Counted from the stretch's first letter, positions 26,208-34,570 are shown. The stretch: DNA of 64,000 bases from Acinetobacter sp. ANC 4204 (GCF_002135205.1 NZ_NEFZ01000007.1:62001-126000); one strand, 5' to 3'. The notes: generated by a model from the sequence alone, not told the origin. Made by a program: numbers and translations.

Positions 26208-26595
26208 ATTTCTCAATGACTTTTTTGCTATTTGTACTTTCATCTGTCTTGCCCTTATTTTGATCAATTATTTTCGTGTACAACTCAACCGACCACAAGT
26301 TCAGCACATCAGGCAACACTACGCAAAACTGAATACACAACAACGCTCAATGTTTAATCCACTAGGCTTAGTGTTTTTTATTCTTATGTTGCTCTTTTTC
26401 TGCTTAAGTTGGTTTTTGATCAGTGATGAAATCCCATACACAAATTCCAGTACAAAGAAAGGCGCAACCATGATCTATCTCAAAGGCTTTGCGCATCCAT
26501 ATATAAGCGCTATAGCAAATAGTTTTCATGCTGCCATCACCGTCTTTTTTGCCTTAATGATCCCTTATATTTTAAATGTCAGAAAATTCAAATAA
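26134..26595 (+). CDS. uncharacterised membrane protein (likely 3' part of a frameshifted gene)
   Basis: A 153-codon frame with three hydrophobic helices: around FFAICTFICLALILINYF, GLVFFILMLLFFCLSWFLI and AAITVFFALMIPYIL. A 40-residue soluble stretch rich in Gln and His lies between the first two. The only start is a TTG at 26134, without a ribosome site, directly after an in-frame stop. The first 20 residues read as out-of-frame coding sequence, because the overlapping ATG frame from 26043 supplies a convincing first helix. No family is recognised. A shared hairpin terminator follows. Confidence 0.55.
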   Translation: MSASTFHFQGVFPTCIASNLSSPHKFLNDFFAICTFICLALILINYFRVQLNRPQVQHIRQHYAKLNTQQRSMFNPLGLVFFILMLLFFCLSWFLISDEIPYTNSSTKKGATMIYLKGFAHPYISAIANSFHAAITVFFALMIPYILNVRKFK

Positions 26596-26614
26596 GAATT
26601 GCATCACATTAAAA

Positions 26615-26643
26615 AAGCCACGACATTGCGTGGCTTAATTTTT
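26615..26643. terminator. bidirectional terminator between the membrane gene and aceI
   Basis: Perfect 8-bp stem AAGCCACG / CGTGGCTT with a 6-nt loop, an A-run on the left and TTAATTTTT on the right. It can serve both convergent genes. Confidence 0.75.
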
Positions 26644-27076
26644 AATTTGAATATTGCGCTTCGGATTGAATACCCAATTTGGCCTCCACCATGTCATAAC
26701 ACCATTGGAAAATAAAGGTATAAACCAAAATACACATGGTTAAACTGAAGTCGAGTACGATGGCTTGCCAAATACTCATTTGCATTGCATATGCGACCAT
26801 TGGAATGGTTGCAAGCATCAAACCACCTTCAAAACCAATCGCGTGAAGAACACGTACGCCGATGGTTCTTTTGAGTTTTCTTTTCGCTTCAAACTTTTCA
26901 AAAAAATGGTTAAACACCATATTCCATATGACCGAAGTGACTGCCATGGCAATACCGAGTACGCCTGTGACCTCTAAAGGCATATGGAATATGAAACTTA
27001 AAGCTACAGCAATGATCACCAATAGGATGATTTCATAGCTGAGCGCATGAATAATCCTTCTTTTGGAAATCAACAT
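26642..27076 (-). CDS. aceI: PACE-family efflux transporter AceI
   Basis: Proton-coupled exporter of the proteobacterial antimicrobial compound efflux family. A. baumannii AceI exports chlorhexidine and short-chain diamines. The 144-residue protein has four transmembrane helices in two tandem BTP domains. The signatures are RRIIHALSYE15 (the essential Glu15), WNMVFNHFFEKFE, RVLHAIGFEGGL and CILVYTFIFQWCYD. The start and length match AceI. It is divergent from a LysR-type gene whose product corresponds to AceR, with a palindromic operator between them. Confidence 0.95.
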   Translation of the reverse strand: MLISKRRIIHALSYEIILLVIIAVALSFIFHMPLEVTGVLGIAMAVTSVIWNMVFNHFFEKFEAKRKLKRTIGVRVLHAIGFEGGLMLATIPMVAYAMQMSIWQAIVLDFSLTMCILVYTFIFQWCYDMVEAKLGIQSEAQYSN

Positions 27077-27145
27077 TTTTAATTACTCTTTCATGATTGG
27101 ATGTTGGCTATTTTATTTTTATAATATTGATTAATCGAGTCAGGT

Positions 27146-27166
27146 TCTTTCAGTAAAACTGAAAGA
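27146..27166. promoter_or_regulatory. candidate AceR operator (9-bp perfect palindrome)
   Basis: TCTTTCAGT-AAA-ACTGAAAGA is a perfect inverted repeat with a 3-base centre and fits the LysR T-N11-A pattern (the TTCAGTAAAACTGAA core). It is centred about 80 bp upstream of the aceI start and 20 bp upstream of the aceR start, the usual geometry for activation of the target and autorepression. It also overlaps the region where the aceR ribosome site would lie. Confidence 0.65.
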
Positions 27167-27175
27167 TAGAAAATT

Positions 27176-28063
27176 ATGAATATCAATCAAGAACAACTGA
27201 TCATTTTTAAAACCGTGATTGAGTCAGGCTCATTTTCAGCTGCCGCACGAAAATTGGGCAAAGTGCCATCGGCCGTGAGTATGTCAATTGCCAACTTGGA
27301 AATAGACTTAAACCTACAACTTTTCTTACGCGAAGGACGTGAGCCTACAGCAACAGCGCAAGCCCTAACCTTGTATGAAAAGACCGAGCAACTACTGACC
27401 GAAATGAATCAATGGAAACAGCATGCTCATGCCCTAAGCCACGGTTTGGAGTCCTCGCTCAATATCGTCGTTGTATCCGAACTGCTCCATATGCAATGGA
27501 TCGACTACATCGCAATATTAGAAGCTGAATTTCCCAGTCTACAGATCAACATTTTTTCTGCACCTCAGGAAGATGCACAAAGAATGTTACTCAACGGTAC
27601 AGCGCAACTTGCACTGATGTTCGAACGTGAACAGCTGGAAAGCAGCGAACAGTTTGTTGAATTAAAAATGGAAACTTTAGTCCCTGTCGCAAACAAAGAC
27701 TTTGAGCTGGCGCAATTTTCACAAGTCAGCTTTGAACAAATTCAACACAGTCGCCAGATCGTGGTTGCCAGCCGAGATAAAAGCATTAAGCCTGAACTAC
27801 TTTTTTCTAAAGAATACTGGCGGACTGACAATCATCACTCTGCCTGCGCACTCATTATGCAAAATTTCGGTTGGGGGGTTTTACCCTTGGAAATGCTGAA
27901 TGAAAACCCTCAGCTCAAAACCCAGTTGAAAATATTAGATCTGCTAGATTTCACCCCAAAGTTTGAATATTTTGTCGATTTGGTCTGGAGTCGTGAAAGT
28001 GAATTGGGTGCAGCTGCACGTTTTTTAATCCAATACATCCGAAATCAACGTAAAAAATCGTGA
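27176..28063 (+). CDS. aceR: LysR-family regulator of aceI (AceR)
   Basis: A 295-residue LysR-type regulator. An N-terminal winged helix-turn-helix covers residues 4-62 (FKTVIESGSFSAAARKLGKVPSAVSMSIANLE), followed by the substrate-binding domain (about 90-290). It is divergently transcribed from aceI, as in A. baumannii, where AceR activates aceI in response to chlorhexidine and diamines. A perfect palindrome lies just upstream. No good Shine-Dalgarno is seen, since GAAAGA, part of the palindrome, is the only purine-rich stretch. Confidence 0.88.
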   Translation: MNINQEQLIIFKTVIESGSFSAAARKLGKVPSAVSMSIANLEIDLNLQLFLREGREPTATAQALTLYEKTEQLLTEMNQWKQHAHALSHGLESSLNIVVVSELLHMQWIDYIAILEAEFPSLQINIFSAPQEDAQRMLLNGTAQLALMFEREQLESSEQFVELKMETLVPVANKDFELAQFSQVSFEQIQHSRQIVVASRDKSIKPELLFSKEYWRTDNHHSACALIMQNFGWGVLPLEMLNENPQLKTQLKILDLLDFTPKFEYFVDLVWSRESELGAAARFLIQYIRNQRKKS

Positions 28064-28155
28064 TAACTGCTGTTAAAACATCCGAATCCACTTGGGTTAG
28101 AAGCAGTTTGTGTTATAAATATTTTATGGGTAATAACTTTAAGAACTAACGATCA

Positions 28156-29142
28156 ATGACACAAACTGCATTAAACCAATTAAAAAGCTTAACCACCATT
28201 GTTGCTGACAGTAGCGATTTAGCGGCGATTAACCAATTTCGCCCGCTTGACGCAACGACTAATCCGTCGCTGATTACAGCGGCTGCTATTCAACCTGAAA
28301 ATAAAGAGTTGATTGAGGATGCTTTTGCTCAAGCCAAAACTGAGGGCTATAAAGAAGACTTACTCATTGAACGCACAATCGACATTCTTACCGTCAAGTT
28401 TGGGGTGGAAATTCTCAAATTGATTGAGGGTCGTGTATCTACAGAAGTGGATGCTGCACTGTCATACGATACCGATGCCACCATTGAAAAAGCCAAAGAG
28501 CTGTTGGCGCTATATAAAAACTACGGCGTAGATCAAAATCGTATATTAATTAAAATCGCTTCAACATGGGCGGGTATTCAAGCAGCGAAAGTGTTAGAAG
28601 CTGAAGGTATCCATACCAACTTAACGCTTTTGTTTGGTGTGCATCAGGCCCATGCTTGTGCGGAGGCAAATGTCACTTTAATTTCACCTTTTGTTGGACG
28701 TATTTTAGATTGGTACAAAAAAGCCGAAGGCGTGGACAGCTATCCAGTTGAGAAAGACCCTGGCGTACTTTCTGTGAAGCAAATTTACCAGTTCTATAAA
28801 GCACATGGGATCAAAACAGAAATTATGGGCGCAAGCTTCCGCAGTGTTGACCAAGTCTTAGGACTTGCAGGTTGTGACCTTCTTACTGTTGCGCCTAACT
28901 TATTGGCAGCTCTTGAACAAGACACACGTGAAGTTAAAGCCCAACTGTCAGCAAGTGATATTGCGCCAGCGACAACTGCACTTAACACACTCAGTGAAAC
29001 TGAGTTTAGGAATCAAATTGAACATGACTTGATGGCAACGCAGTTGTTACAAGGCGGTATTGATGGATTTATTAAAGCCCGTCAACAGCTGAACACACTA
29101 TTGCGTCAGTCTTTTGGTCTAGATGAAGAAATTTCAGCTTAA
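28156..29142 (+). CDS. tal: transaldolase
   Basis: Transfers a dihydroxyacetone unit between sugar phosphates in the non-oxidative pentose phosphate pathway. The 328-residue protein is of the TalA/TalB type: LDATTNPSLI near the N-terminus, the RVSTEVDAALSYD block, the Schiff-base lysine in RILIKIASTW, and NLTLLFGVHQAHACAEA. It ends with the usual C-terminal helix. No strong ribosome site precedes the ATG, but the N-terminus matches the family. A large hairpin terminator follows. Confidence 0.96.
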   Translation: MTQTALNQLKSLTTIVADSSDLAAINQFRPLDATTNPSLITAAAIQPENKELIEDAFAQAKTEGYKEDLLIERTIDILTVKFGVEILKLIEGRVSTEVDAALSYDTDATIEKAKELLALYKNYGVDQNRILIKIASTWAGIQAAKVLEAEGIHTNLTLLFGVHQAHACAEANVTLISPFVGRILDWYKKAEGVDSYPVEKDPGVLSVKQIYQFYKAHGIKTEIMGASFRSVDQVLGLAGCDLLTVAPNLLAALEQDTREVKAQLSASDIAPATTALNTLSETEFRNQIEHDLMATQLLQGGIDGFIKARQQLNTLLRQSFGLDEEISA

Positions 29143-29156
29143 CTTGATTTTTCTTC

Positions 29157-29199
29157 TTTTAAAAGCCGATTTTGCTATCATGCAATATCGGCTTTTTTA
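29157..29199 (+). terminator. rho-independent terminator after tal
   Basis: Stem AAAAGCCGAT / ATCGGCTTTT with a 16-nt loop and a T tract, immediately before leuE. Confidence 0.8.
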
Positions 29200-29212
29200 T
29201 TGAGAATATGTT

Positions 29213-29863
29213 GTGTTTGGGATTATCGACATCGGTACCTATATCATCGGTACAATTTTAATTGTGATTCTACCAGGCCCAAATTCTCTTTATGTGATGT
29301 CCATTGCCTCGCGTTTTGGTCCGAAGATCGGCTATTGGGGAGCATTAGGCGTTTTCACGGGTGACCTGATCCTCATTCTATGCACAGTACTAGGCGCAGC
29401 ATCTCTTTTACATGCTTTTCCTTGGCTGTTCATTTTATTAAAAATTGTAGGGGCTTTGTACCTATCCTACCTAGGTGGAAAACTCTTATTTGCTGGCGTC
29501 AAAACGTGGCATTCATCCCCACAACATCTTGAAGCAAGTGCAAACCAGAATACTTTGCAAACGCTACACCCGTTTAGATCAGCTCTGACCATTAGTCTTT
29601 TAAACCCTAAAGCTATTTTGTTCTATTTGTCTTTCTTTGTGCAGTTTGTTAACCCTAAATACGCTTATCCTGCACTCAGCTTTACTTTACTTTCAGTCAT
29701 CTTGCAGATCATCAGCATGGCTTATCTTAGCATTTTGATTTTCTCAGGGATTAAATTGGCCAGTTACTTTAACCGTCAGTTTAAAGTTGCCGCTGTCGCA
29801 GTGGCAACTGTTGGTTTACTGTTTTGTGGTTTTGGTTTAAAGCTCGCACTTTCCACCCTGTAA
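29213..29863 (+). CDS. leuE: LysE/RhtB-family amino-acid exporter (LeuE-like)
   Basis: A 216-residue inner-membrane exporter with six helices. The family motif ILPGPNSLYVM lies at about residue 20, with GDLILILCTVLGAA, YLSYLGGKLLFAG and NPKAILFYLSFFVQFV, the last very close to E. coli LeuE. It probably exports leucine or related amino acids, which is inferred from similarity. The start is a GTG at 29213 with GAGAA 8 bases upstream. An ATG at 29208 is out of frame. Confidence 0.87.
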   Translation: MFGIIDIGTYIIGTILIVILPGPNSLYVMSIASRFGPKIGYWGALGVFTGDLILILCTVLGAASLLHAFPWLFILLKIVGALYLSYLGGKLLFAGVKTWHSSPQHLEASANQNTLQTLHPFRSALTISLLNPKAILFYLSFFVQFVNPKYAYPALSFTLLSVILQIISMAYLSILIFSGIKLASYFNRQFKVAAVAVATVGLLFCGFGLKLALSTL

Positions 29864-29988
29864 TTCTCGTGAATAATCTCGTTATTTTCGATAAAAAAAC
29901 CATTGTATGCTGTTTTCTTTTTCAAGAACCAGCGTATGATCCTTGAACAATCGCTATTTTCACTCATTCAAATTATGTTTTGATCTTC

Positions 29989-31164
29989 ATGCAAAAATTA
30001 TTTCAAGATTTCTCAGTTCCAGCAGTATTCGCAGGTTTTATTACCTTCCTCATTGGCATTAGTGTGTCTTCAGTCTTGGTCATTCAGTCCGCCCAAGTCT
30101 TAGGTGCAAATACCGCACAAATCAACTCATGGTTCTGGGCTTTAGGTCTGGGTATTGGTTTGAGTGGATTGCTTTTATCTTGGAAACTTAAATATCCTGT
30201 ATCGACCTCATGGTCTACTGCGGCACTGGCTTTAATTATTGCTACGGGCAGTGGCTATAGTTTACATGAAGCAATTGGCGCATTTTTGGTCTGTGGTTTA
30301 GTTACCGCTATTTTGGGCTTTTTCGGGATCTTTGAGAGAGTTCTGACTTATATCCCGCAAAGCCTAACCAGTGCCATGCTGGCAGGTGTGCTACTGAAGT
30401 TTGGTATTTCATTGTTCGCCAGTATGCAAGACCATTGGGGGTTTATTTTATCCATGCTGGCGGCTTATATTGTTTCTAAGCGACTTACCCCACGTTATTG
30501 TATCGTCATTACCGTGATTGCAGGCTTGTTACTCTGCCCATTGTTCTTAGACTTCCATACACCTCAAATCACATGGAGCCTAGCGCAACCTGTTTGGATG
30601 ACGCCTGAATTCAGTATGTCTGCTATTTTAGGTTTAGCGCTGCCTTTGTTTGTGATCAATATGGCATCCCAATATTTACCAGGTATTGCCATGATTAAAA
30701 GCTATGGCTATAACCCACATGTCAATCAACTGATTGGTTGGACGGGTACCGCTCAAGCCTTACTCGCACCATTTGGTTGCTATAGTGTGAATACTGCAGC
30801 CATCAGTGCCGCTGTCAGTTTAGATGAACAAGTTCACCCTGACCCATCAAAACGCTATATTGCGGGCATGAGCTGCGGCTTCTTTTACATCTTAATGGGA
30901 CTATTTGCAGCAACCCTCACCAGTCTTTTGTTGTCTTTCCCTGCAATCTTTATTACAGCCTTAGCAGGCATTGCTTTATTTGGCACGATTAGTCATAACA
31001 TTGCAATTGCATTTGAAGCAGTCTCAGACCGTGAAGCAGCCCTCATGACTTTCTTATTTAGTGCATCAGGCGTTCAGTTTTTTGGCATTGGTTCTGCCTT
31101 TTGGGGACTACTCTTTGGTTTTGCAGTTATGCTTATATTTAAGTTTAAAACCAAAAAAGTTTAA
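29989..31164 (+). CDS. benE: benzoate/H+ symporter, BenE family
   Basis: A 391-residue membrane protein with about eleven or twelve helices that matches BenE. Blocks include FQDFSVPAVFAGFITFLIG at the N-terminus, LKYPVSTSWSTAA, VINMASQYLPGIA and the APFGCYSVNTAAISAAV signature. BenE proteins take up benzoate by proton symport. No benzoate catabolic genes (benABCD, cat) are within this window, so the gene is isolated here. The ATG at 29989 is preferred to the in-frame TTG at 29980. A terminator shared with the convergent TetR gene follows. Confidence 0.88.
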   Translation: MQKLFQDFSVPAVFAGFITFLIGISVSSVLVIQSAQVLGANTAQINSWFWALGLGIGLSGLLLSWKLKYPVSTSWSTAALALIIATGSGYSLHEAIGAFLVCGLVTAILGFFGIFERVLTYIPQSLTSAMLAGVLLKFGISLFASMQDHWGFILSMLAAYIVSKRLTPRYCIVITVIAGLLLCPLFLDFHTPQITWSLAQPVWMTPEFSMSAILGLALPLFVINMASQYLPGIAMIKSYGYNPHVNQLIGWTGTAQALLAPFGCYSVNTAAISAAVSLDEQVHPDPSKRYIAGMSCGFFYILMGLFAATLTSLLLSFPAIFITALAGIALFGTISHNIAIAFEAVSDREAALMTFLFSASGVQFFGIGSAFWGLLFGFAVMLIFKFKTKKV

Positions 31165-31174
31165 GCCCTCATAT

Positions 31175-31206
31175 AAAAAAGCACCCTCGATGGGTGCTTT
31201 TTTATT
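31175..31206. terminator. bidirectional terminator between benE and the TetR gene
   Basis: Perfect stem AAAAAAGCACCC / GGGTGCTTTTTT with loop TCGAT, between convergent genes, with U-tracts on both strands. Confidence 0.85.
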
Positions 31207-31230
31207 TTCAAATACTGCTAACTTAAAAAG

Positions 31231-31788
31231 TTAATGCTGATAACTTCGTTGAATCAATTCTTGCTTGAGTTGCATCGTCTCAGACAGATTTTCCACCTCA
31301 GTAAATGCTGTGAGCCAAATACCATCCGCAGCATAACGCAAAATTTTAAGCTCCAAATCATTGTCTGTATCCTGATGTCGAGCCAAACGTTTCTCTAGCC
31401 ACTCAATCCAATACTCATTAAAGGTGCGATCCGTCAGCATGATCATCGAAATAGCTGACCAAGAGTGTTCTAAACCCAGCACCTGCTTTTCTAATGTAAT
31501 TTCGATATAGGCTCTCGTGAAGCATCCGTAATACTCTTGATCTTTGGCTATCAACTGATCCACCACTCGATCTAATTGTTCAAGCTGTTCTACAATCATT
31601 GCCTCAAGTAGCTTTTGCTTGTTTGGAAAATGATGAAAAACCCCTCCTTTACTCACGCCAACCAAATCAGCTACGGCCTGTATAGAAACCCCAGTCACAC
31701 CCTTTTCAGCTGCCAAACGGATGGCATGTTGCAAAATACTGTGGCGAACCTGTTCAGGTGCTTTTTTACGTGGAGTTGTTTGTTGCAT
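31231..31788 (-). CDS. TetR-family repressor
   Basis: A 185-residue regulator with an N-terminal helix-turn-helix at about residues 14-60 (LQHAIRLAAEKGVTGVSIQAVADLVGVSKGGVFHHFPNKQKLLEAM) and a helical ligand-binding C-terminus. It is transcribed with the SMR efflux gene, starting 5 bases after that gene's stop. A 15-bp-arm palindrome overlaps the promoter of the pair. The obvious reading is an autoregulated repressor that releases efflux when a cationic drug binds. That is inference from arrangement. Confidence 0.9.
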   Translation of the reverse strand: MQQTTPRKKAPEQVRHSILQHAIRLAAEKGVTGVSIQAVADLVGVSKGGVFHHFPNKQKLLEAMIVEQLEQLDRVVDQLIAKDQEYYGCFTRAYIEITLEKQVLGLEHSWSAISMIMLTDRTFNEYWIEWLEKRLARHQDTDNDLELKILRYAADGIWLTAFTEVENLSETMQLKQELIQRSYQH

Positions 31789-31793
31789 CGAAG

Positions 31794-32138
31794 TTAATGC
31801 CCTGTCGAATTTGAAAATAAATTAATTACGATTACACCAGAAACAATCAACGCAATACCAATCATTGCGGCGAGATCTAAACTTTGTTTGAAAATAAAGT
31901 AGCCAATCAATGCAGTTAAAACAATCCCCACACCCGCCCAAATTGCATAAGCGATACCTAAAGGAATCACTTTAATCACTTGTGACAATAAATAAAATGC
32001 CAGCGAAAATAAAACCACCACCGCCAGCGAAGGCAATAGTTTGGTAAAACCTTCCGACTTAACTAAAAAGGTCGAACCAATGACTTCAGAAATAATTGCC
32101 ATCGCTAGCAAAGCATAAGCCATTAATACAGGATTCAT
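31794..32138 (-). CDS. small multidrug resistance (SMR) efflux protein, EmrE-like
   Basis: A 114-residue four-helix exporter of lipophilic cations. The essential membrane glutamate is E18 (MAIISEVIGST), and GIAYAIWAGVGIVL and the LDLAAMIGIALIVSGVIVINLFS tail are EmrE/QacE signatures. The frame extends to an ATG at 32159, but that codon lies inside the operator palindrome and upstream of the likely transcription start, so the ATG at 32138 with GAG about 8 bases before is chosen. It leads a two-gene unit with the TetR repressor. Confidence 0.9.
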   Translation of the reverse strand: MNPVLMAYALLAMAIISEVIGSTFLVKSEGFTKLLPSLAVVVLFSLAFYLLSQVIKVIPLGIAYAIWAGVGIVLTALIGYFIFKQSLDLAAMIGIALIVSGVIVINLFSNSTGH

Positions 32139-32149
32139 ACTAAACTCAA

Positions 32150-32183
32150 TTATTAACATACCGATCGGTCGGTATGTTAATAA
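32150..32183. promoter_or_regulatory. TetR-type operator (15-bp perfect palindrome arms)
   Basis: A perfect inverted repeat, left arm 32150-32164 and right arm 32169-32183, separated by TCGG. The core ACATACCGA-TCGG-TCGGTATGT is typical of TetR-family sites. It begins 12 bases upstream of the SMR start codon and covers the probable -10 element. The matching repressor gene is the second gene of the controlled unit. Confidence 0.85.
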
Positions 32184-32202
32184 AACCCCAAAAGTTAAGC
32201 AA
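32174..32202 (-). promoter_or_regulatory. probable promoter of the SMR-tetR unit
   Basis: On the minus strand, TTGCTT (32197-32202) is followed after exactly 17 bases by TAACAT (32174-32179). The -10 hexamer lies wholly inside the right arm of the operator, which would allow direct steric repression. Confidence 0.55.
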
Positions 32203-32217
32203 GTCTTTTAAACATGA

Positions 32218-33237
32218 TTATTTGGATGAATTTATCACTAAATCTGAAGTTCTTTTTATAAAATCAATGGTTCGATCAAAGGTGATCTGACTCGCCTCTT
32301 TACTCATCATGAACTGATATTCATGCACCAAATACTCTTTAGAGTCTGGGTAAAAAGCTTCTGTAACTGCCACCTGATGCTGCTTCAGTACTTCAACAAA
32401 AGGTAAAGACTGAGTTTTGGTTAAAAAGTCTTTATTTCCCCCACTAATAAATACAGCAGGATACTGTGATGTAATATGTTCACTGGTTGAAATCGACTTT
32501 AAAAATGCAGCATCGTCCTTACGCTCGCCTGTATAAGCCTGTACCAAATTATATACACCCCATTCAATCAACTTTAACTCTTCAGGAGCCGTATTCACAA
32601 AACTGTATAAATCGTAAATCCCGCAATGCAGAATCAATCCTTTTAGTTGTTTAGCTTGAATCGAAGGTTGAAAGCCGGATGCTTCAGCAAAGCTAGAATT
32701 AGTCAAAAGTGCAGCATAATGGCTGGCAATATTGGCTCCAGCAGAATCTCCAGCAAGATACAATTGGTTCGCGTTAATGTGGTACTGAGTAGCATGTTTT
32801 TGTAAAAAACTAAGTGCTTGATTGAGCTGATGTAGTTGCGTTGGATAAATCGCCTCGGGGGCAAACTGATACTCAACTGAAATAACATTGAAACCTTGGT
32901 TGGCTAAAAGCTTGAAATACCCACGTGCATGTTCTTTAGAACCAGAAACCCAGCCACCACCATGAACCCAAACTACTGTAGGCACTGTATCTAATTGTTC
33001 AATATTTTGTGGTTGATAAATATCAAGATTCAGCGCAGGACTAGCTTGATATGGAATATTGTGATGTACAATGACATCAGGGGGAGCAAAACGATCCAGC
33101 ATTTTCATTTGAATATGGGTTGCTGTATTAAATGTACCCGCAATCAGTTTGGTATTTTTTTCGACACTTTGACATGCACTTAACACGACCATCATAAAAA
33201 TGATACTGATTGTTTTAATCAGAGACTGAAAAACCAT
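32218..33237 (-). CDS. alpha/beta-hydrolase esterase lipoprotein (HSL family)
   Basis: A 339-residue predicted lipoprotein with a signal peptide ending at the lipobox L19-S-A-C22. The catalytic domain belongs to the hormone-sensitive-lipase/carboxylesterase group: oxyanion motif VHGGGWVSGS, nucleophile elbow AGDSAGANIA, Asp and His probably in ISGGNKDF and VHEYQFM. It is likely anchored in the envelope and acts on short acyl esters. The substrate is unknown. It is oriented like the SMR unit but lies upstream of its operator, so it is transcribed separately. Confidence 0.85.
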   Translation of the reverse strand: MVFQSLIKTISIIFMMVVLSACQSVEKNTKLIAGTFNTATHIQMKMLDRFAPPDVIVHHNIPYQASPALNLDIYQPQNIEQLDTVPTVVWVHGGGWVSGSKEHARGYFKLLANQGFNVISVEYQFAPEAIYPTQLHQLNQALSFLQKHATQYHINANQLYLAGDSAGANIASHYAALLTNSSFAEASGFQPSIQAKQLKGLILHCGIYDLYSFVNTAPEELKLIEWGVYNLVQAYTGERKDDAAFLKSISTSEHITSQYPAVFISGGNKDFLTKTQSLPFVEVLKQHQVAVTEAFYPDSKEYLVHEYQFMMSKEASQITFDRTIDFIKRTSDLVINSSK

Positions 33238-33533
33238 ATTGTTTGCTCAATTTTTTTAGTGATTCTAATACAATATCTTGCGCAAGATATATTTAAAACA
33301 GACCAATTCGCCCCTTTTATAGCTCTCGAGTTAAGCGCTGAAAAAAATCCTTCAAACTTGAAACTTGAGTTTTTTGCTCAAGATTTATTCTGGCTAAATC
33401 CACATTTAATGACATTATTTTCTGAAAATTTCATGAATTTTCAATTTTTTAGCGCAATCAAAATTGAACATTTAAGTACAGTATGTTATCAATAAAACAA
33501 GAACTAAATCTTATACAATCAGGAGTTCCACTG

Positions 33534-33977
33534 ATGGCTTACCAACATATTTTAGTCCCTGTTGACGGTTCACAGATTTCTTTTTCTGCTGTAAAACAAG
33601 CAAGTGAAATTGCCAAAGTTTTCGGCAGTCAATTAACTCTCATCAGCTTAGTCGCTGAGGATCCCTTGAAAGATGCTGACTTTTACTACACAGCTCCAAT
33701 CATGAAAGAATATTTCATTGAAGCATATAACAATGCTGAAAAAGCCCTGCAAGATGCCGTTAAAATTGCACAAGAAAATGGTGTAGCAGCTCAGTCAAAA
33801 ATCATCAAAGGTCAAGTTTCGGAAGATGCTGTGGTTGAAGCAGCAACTTCGCTGAAAACAGACTTAATTGTCATGGGCTCACATGGCCGTAAAGGCTTCC
33901 AAAAGTTTCTTTTAGGTAGCTTCGCTCAAGATGTGCTGAAGTCTACCGAGCTTCCTGTTCTCATTGTTAAAGCCTAA
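33534..33977 (+). CDS. universal stress protein (UspA family), copy 1
   Basis: A 147-residue single-domain Usp. N-terminal YQHILVPVDGSQ and the ATP-binding-type GSHGRKGFQKFLLGSFAQ (G-2x-G-9x-G-S pattern) are visible. The frame extends to 33483, but AGGAG 8 bases before the ATG at 33534 and the match to the second copy fix the start. It is followed 82 bases later by a paralogue of the same length, clearly a tandem duplication. Usp proteins act in stress survival. No specific role can be read. Confidence 0.93.
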   Translation: MAYQHILVPVDGSQISFSAVKQASEIAKVFGSQLTLISLVAEDPLKDADFYYTAPIMKEYFIEAYNNAEKALQDAVKIAQENGVAAQSKIIKGQVSEDAVVEAATSLKTDLIVMGSHGRKGFQKFLLGSFAQDVLKSTELPVLIVKA

Positions 33978-34059
33978 CCCAAAATAAACTTTCTTTGCGA
34001 TGCACTACGATTCTCTCTGCATAAAATAGCCATCGCGAAGAAAAACAAGGAGAATACCA

Positions 34060-34503
34060 ATGAGCTATAAACACATTTTGGTGGCAGTTGATGAGTCACC
34101 TATGTCTTATGCTGCCGTTGAGCAGGCACTTGCTTTGGCTAAAGACCTCAATAGTCGTGTAACGTTGATGAGTGTCATTGCCGTTGATCCATTTGTCGGA
34201 GTCGATTTTTATAAAGTTGCACCTGCAATCACAGACTATTTCCTACATGCAGAACAAGCTGCTCAGGCACGTTTAGCTGAAGTCAAACTCTCTTTTGACC
34301 GTGATGAAATTGAAGCAGATACTAAAGTCATCCGCGGTATATCTCCCTCTGAAGGTATTATTCATGTCGCCGATGAAGTCAGTGCAGATTTGATTTTGAT
34401 GGGTTCACATGGACGCACAGGTTTTAAAAAAATGATGCTAGGTAGTGTGGCACAAAATGTCCTGACTCAGTCTCCTATTCCTGTCTTAATTGTGAAAGTT
34501 TAA
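34060..34503 (+). CDS. universal stress protein (UspA family), copy 2
   Basis: A 147-residue Usp that aligns without gaps to the neighbouring copy: YKHILVAVDESPMSYAAVEQA, then VDFYKVAPAITDYFL, then GSHGRTGFKKMMLGSVAQNVL. The ATP-binding G-2x-G-9x-G-S motif is present. A strong AAGGAG ribosome site lies 7 bases before the ATG. A perfect terminator with 16-bp arms closes the pair. Both copies may share a transcript, though 82 bases lie between them. Confidence 0.93.
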   Translation: MSYKHILVAVDESPMSYAAVEQALALAKDLNSRVTLMSVIAVDPFVGVDFYKVAPAITDYFLHAEQAAQARLAEVKLSFDRDEIEADTKVIRGISPSEGIIHVADEVSADLILMGSHGRTGFKKMMLGSVAQNVLTQSPIPVLIVKV

Positions 34504-34514
34504 TACATAGTGCT

Positions 34515-34550
34515 AAATAAAAAAGACTGCCTAGGCAGTCTTTTTTATTT
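34515..34550. terminator. strong terminator after the UspA pair
   Basis: Perfect inverted repeat with 16-bp arms (34515-34530 and 34535-34550, centre CTAG), containing AAAAAAGACTGC / GCAGTCTTTTTT. It can also serve the convergent small gene. Confidence 0.88.
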
Positions 34551-34570
34551 AGCAAAATATTAATATTGCA

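Noticed and set aside
33259..33495. 78-codon plus-strand frame upstream of the first UspA gene
   Set aside because: Poor ribosome site, no family features, rich in Phe and Leu from AT-rich DNA, and it overlaps the 5' side of the UspA frame. Treated as intergenic.
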